A DNA stretch of 9,224 nt from Paenibacillaceae bacterium (lineage in GTDB: Bacteria; Bacillota; Bacilli; Paenibacillales; YIM-B00363). Positions 6,754-9,224 of the stretch are shown piece after piece; positions within the stretch are counted from its first letter, which is position 1; the number at the start of each line of letters is the position of its first letter. The DNA lies in assembly GCA_018969805.1 (NCBI GenBank), contig JAGWXQ010000042.1:1-9224 (forward strand), read 5' to 3'. The notes under the pieces are model-generated. The model did not search any database. It was not told the origin of the DNA and saw only the letters and a program-made list of their open reading frames with translations. A program made the translations under genes and the position numbers.

Positions 6754-8655
6754 AGACATTCACGATGGCGCATTGCTGCACTGATCGTGTGTATCCTTAT
6801 ACCGTACGGTGCGGGTGTCGCATGGGCGGGTTCGCCTTGGAACCAGGCGTACCAATTGCAAGCACCGGTACCGGGTCCGGTCGTACCGTATGTTGCGGGC
6901 AATACGGCACAAGTGCGGGAGCAATACGATGTGATTGTTGTCGGGACTGATCCGGAGGGCATCGCTGCTGCGATGGCTGCTGCCCGAAACGGATTGCGCG
7001 TACTGCTTGTTGACGGACGTGGACGGACGCGCGTCGGGGGGTTGATGACGAATGGATGGCTCTCCAGCATTGACATCAACCGCGACGGGCAGACGGGGAC
7101 GATTTTGAACAAAGGATTGTTTTCATCGTGGTATCGGCGCATTGAAGGCGATTCGTTCTCGGTATCTACAGCGTTGGCAGCGTTTGAGTCGATGCTTCAT
7201 GCGCGCGACAACATCGAAGTACGTATGGGCATGAAGTCGATGGCTCCGTGGGTGACGATGGCCAACGGTGTGCGCACGGTTATTGGGATGCGGTTGGAGA
7301 GCGACAGTGGGGTTGTGCGTGACGTGCGTGCATCTGCGGTCATCGATGCGACGCAAGATGCGGACATCGCAGCACAAGCGGGTGTGCCGTTTACATTTGG
7401 GCGGGAAGACATCGGCCGACCAAACGTGTATATGGCATCGACGCTCGCGTTTCAGCTCAATGGCATTACGCCGACCGTATGGCAAGCGATTCGGCAGCGG
7501 CTCAAAAATGAAGTCGATAGTGGGACGACGCGCAAATCGGCGTGGGGATTTAAGGAATTGTACCAATACTTTCCAAACAACCAACGTCTCAAGCTGCGTG
7601 GATTGAACATTGGATTGCAAAACAACCAAACGGGGCTCGTCAATGCGTTGTTGATTTTTGATGTCAATCCGCTCTCAGACGAAAGCCGTGCGGAGGCGAC
7701 GCGCATTGCAGAGGCAGAAATACCGGACATTATTCGCTATATCCAAGGCATGTTTCCCGAATTCACGTCGATTACGTATGGGGGGCATGCGCCAGAGCTG
7801 TACGTTCGGGAGTCGCGACACATTCAAGGAGAGTATCGTCTGCGTGTGATTGATTTACTGGAAAACCGCGATCATTGGGATCGGATTGCGTTTGGATCGT
7901 ATCCCGTCGATTTGCAGCCGACATCACAAGAGGACAACGGGGACATTTTGTTTGACCCGATCAAATACGCCATTCCGTTTCGCAGCATCGTGCCCAAAGT
8001 CGTGGACAATATGCTCGTTGTCGGGCGAAGTGCGTCGTACGATGCGTTGCCCCACGGATCGGCGCGCATTATTCCCGTTGGTATGGCGACTGGAGAAGCA
8101 GCGGGCGTGGCAGCAAAAGTCGCATTGGACCGAAAAATGACGTTTCGGGAAATGTCAAAAGATCGGGATGCGATCGCGGTGCTGCAGGCGCGGCTCGTCA
8201 GTCAAGGTGTCGCGCTCGCTCCGTATACGATTCCGATACAGCCGTACATGCGGCACCGCACGTACGAGGGGCTCAAAGCAGCGTTGCACTACGGTTTTCA
8301 TTCGGGGGGGTATACAAACGACTTTCGACTCGACGATCCATCGACTCCGTATCGGTTTGCGATGATGATGACGCGGATGAAGACGGCACTCGGGAAAAAG
8401 CTCCCTGGAAACATTATGATCGATGACTGGCTTGATGCGTCGGCGGTGTCGGTGTCGCTCGCATCGTATGCGATGGCGATGACGCTCGGCATTGCGACGA
8501 CACCTGAAGAAGCGACGGATACGCTCATTGTGCGCGGGGCATTGCGCAAGCAGACGGTCGAGCGCGTCAACAATGTGGAAGAGATGACGCTCGGAGAAAC
8601 GTTTTTGTTTTTGTACGATATGCTCAAGCATGTCGGTGCACTTCCACAGGAGTAG
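6748..8655 (+). CDS. Exported FAD-dependent oxidoreductase, SLH-like C-terminus
   Basis: Flavoprotein of the FAD_oxidored type (PF12831-like), 635 aa; the substrate is unknown. Residues 1-27 form a signal peptide: basic RHSRWR, a hydrophobic core, and AWA before a likely cleavage site. There is no twin-arginine pair. A Rossmann motif follows (residues 62-89, GTDPEG at 66-71, with D89 ending strand 2); the usual GxGxxG is changed to GxxPEG. The C-terminal FAD motif has VVGR at 424-427 and GEAAG at 449-453. Residues 508-544 (HYGF, GGY, DF, DDPST, RFAMM) resemble an S-layer-homology repeat, and 611-628 may be a second degenerate one. The mature part contains no cysteine, which fits an extracytoplasmic protein. 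The longest frame starts at 6724 and overlaps the rel stop (ATGA). trpE starts 16 bp after its TAG stop. The family call is good; export and wall attachment are inferred. Confidence 0.85.
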   Translation: MMRHSRWRIAALIVCILIPYGAGVAWAGSPWNQAYQLQAPVPGPVVPYVAGNTAQVREQYDVIVVGTDPEGIAAAMAAARNGLRVLLVDGRGRTRVGGLMTNGWLSSIDINRDGQTGTILNKGLFSSWYRRIEGDSFSVSTALAAFESMLHARDNIEVRMGMKSMAPWVTMANGVRTVIGMRLESDSGVVRDVRASAVIDATQDADIAAQAGVPFTFGREDIGRPNVYMASTLAFQLNGITPTVWQAIRQRLKNEVDSGTTRKSAWGFKELYQYFPNNQRLKLRGLNIGLQNNQTGLVNALLIFDVNPLSDESRAEATRIAEAEIPDIIRYIQGMFPEFTSITYGGHAPELYVRESRHIQGEYRLRVIDLLENRDHWDRIAFGSYPVDLQPTSQEDNGDILFDPIKYAIPFRSIVPKVVDNMLVVGRSASYDALPHGSARIIPVGMATGEAAGVAAKVALDRKMTFREMSKDRDAIAVLQARLVSQGVALAPYTIPIQPYMRHRTYEGLKAALHYGFHSGGYTNDFRLDDPSTPYRFAMMMTRMKTALGKKLPGNIMIDDWLDASAVSVSLASYAMAMTLGIATTPEEATDTLIVRGALRKQTVERVNNVEEMTLGETFLFLYDMLKHVGALPQE

Positions 8656-8674
8656 GAGAGGAGATGCGCACATG
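8654..8674 (+). promoter_or_regulatory. RBS and start of trpE
   Basis: A tandem AGGAG motif (8654-8658 and 8659-8663) overlaps the end of the oxidoreductase stop. The second copy is 8 nt before the ATG at 8672, an ideal distance. The ATG at 8664 is in another frame. No leader or attenuator fits in the 16-bp gap. Confidence 0.8.
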
Positions 8675-9224
8675 CTGCCCATGTACGAATCAAAGCCATT
8701 GTTTGACCAAGCGGTCGCCGATGGGTACAATACGATACCGCTTATTCGTACGGTACTTGCGGATTGCGATACACCCATTCGTATTTATGCACGCTGGCAA
8801 GAAGAGCCGTATGCGTTTTTGCTGGAGAGCGTCGAAGGTGGAACCCAATGGGCGCGGTATTCGTTTTTGGGCAAAAATCCGTATATGCGTGTGTACGCAA
8901 AACGCGGCGTGCTGACCGTCGTCGAAGGAGCCCAGACGACCGTCGTGCACGACGCCAATCCGATCGAATGGCTGCGTGCGCAGTTTGCTTCGGTGCGCGC
9001 ACCGCAATGGAGTGGGGCACCTCCGTTTATCGGGGGTGCGGTCGGTTTTTTTGGATATGACATCGTAAAATACGCTGAGTCTCGCGTACCGTACCATCGT
9101 GTAGACGATTTGGAGCAAGCGGATATGCACGTCTTGTTTTGTGACGACATGATCGTATTTGACCATTTGCAGCAGCACATGTTGCTCGTGACGTATGCGC
9201 GCGTACACGATGATCCACAGGCCG
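8672..9224 (+). CDS. trpE: Anthranilate synthase component I TrpE (3' partial)
   Basis: First 184 codons of anthranilate synthase component I, which with the TrpG glutaminase converts chorismate to anthranilate, the first committed step of tryptophan synthesis. The N-terminal domain is present: NTIPLIRTVLADCDTP at 20-35, then the LLES motif at 50-53 of the tryptophan feedback site, EGG at 55-57, the RYSFLG stretch at 62-67, and the GGAVGFFGYD block near residues 122-131. The EGG/RYSFLG pattern favours TrpE over PabB. The catalytic chorismate-binding domain lies beyond the window. The frame runs open to the last base. It follows the oxidoreductase by 16 bp and is probably co-transcribed; no TRAP, T-box or leader-peptide control is seen immediately upstream. 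Confidence 0.93.
   Translation, partial: MLPMYESKPLFDQAVADGYNTIPLIRTVLADCDTPIRIYARWQEEPYAFLLESVEGGTQWARYSFLGKNPYMRVYAKRGVLTVVEGAQTTVVHDANPIEWLRAQFASVRAPQWSGAPPFIGGAVGFFGYDIVKYAESRVPYHRVDDLEQADMHVLFCDDMIVFDHLQQHMLLVTYARVHDDPQA

Noticed and set aside
6784..6792. Lipobox at C15 of the oxidoreductase signal peptide
   Set aside because: The residue before the cysteine is Val, not Gly/Ala/Ser, and the hydrophobic core continues past it; a normal signal peptide ending in AWA fits better.
8650..8663. GAG/TAG triplets before trpE as a TRAP-binding site
   Set aside because: There are only about four triplets, without the regular 2-3 nt spacers and about 9-11 repeats that TRAP uses. They are explained by the tandem ribosome binding site.
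1..9224. Defence, mobile, CRISPR or secondary-metabolite system
   Set aside because: All eight genes belong to known housekeeping, sporulation or oxidoreductase families. I found no repeats with spacers, transposase, integrase or nuclease signatures.

Overview
The window is a dense stretch of chromosome from a Gram-positive, endospore-forming Firmicute, probably Bacillales. I base this on close likeness to Bacillus/Geobacillus proteins (LipA, YutD, the NAD kinase with its PFPFW end, the TrpRS numbering, bifunctional Rel), on a YlbJ/SpoVV sporulation protein, and on strong AGGAGG-type ribosome binding sites. Base composition is moderate, about half G+C or slightly above by eye, which would suit an Alicyclobacillaceae-like lineage; that placement is a guess. 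Eight protein genes fill nearly everything. The largest gaps are 133, 114 and 95 bp. No tRNA, rRNA, insertion sequence, CRISPR array or phage gene is visible.

Layout. (1) Positions 1-1559, plus strand: lipA and a yutD-family gene joined by an ATGA overlap. (2) Positions 1562-3452, minus strand: a sporulation membrane protein gene (ylbJ/spoVV) followed by NAD kinase (nadK). nadK converges on yutD with only 2 bp between the two stop codons. (3) Positions 3453-3547: a short divergent promoter region with a good sigma-A promoter for trpS and a possible overlapping sigma-E promoter for ylbJ. (4) Positions 3548-9224, plus strand: trpS, rel (ppGpp synthetase/hydrolase), an exported FAD-dependent oxidoreductase, and the first 184 codons of trpE, which runs off the window. 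rel overlaps the longest frame of the oxidoreductase, and trpE starts 16 bp after it, so at least rel-oxidoreductase-trpE look co-transcribed.

Functional themes. Tryptophan charging (trpS), the amino-acid starvation alarm (rel) and the first step of tryptophan synthesis (trpE) lie in one direction within 5.7 kb. No T-box or TRAP-type leader is visible before trpS or trpE. The rest is cofactor metabolism (lipoate, NADP) and sporulation.

This is mostly core genome. I found no defence system or other clearly new multi-gene system. The points most worth following are: a Rel protein in which the helical domain between TGS and the zinc-finger domain is replaced by a short low-complexity linker; a cysteine-free exported flavoprotein with a C-terminus resembling S-layer-homology repeats; and a strong excess of the palindrome CGATCG (29 by hand count) in all codon phases.
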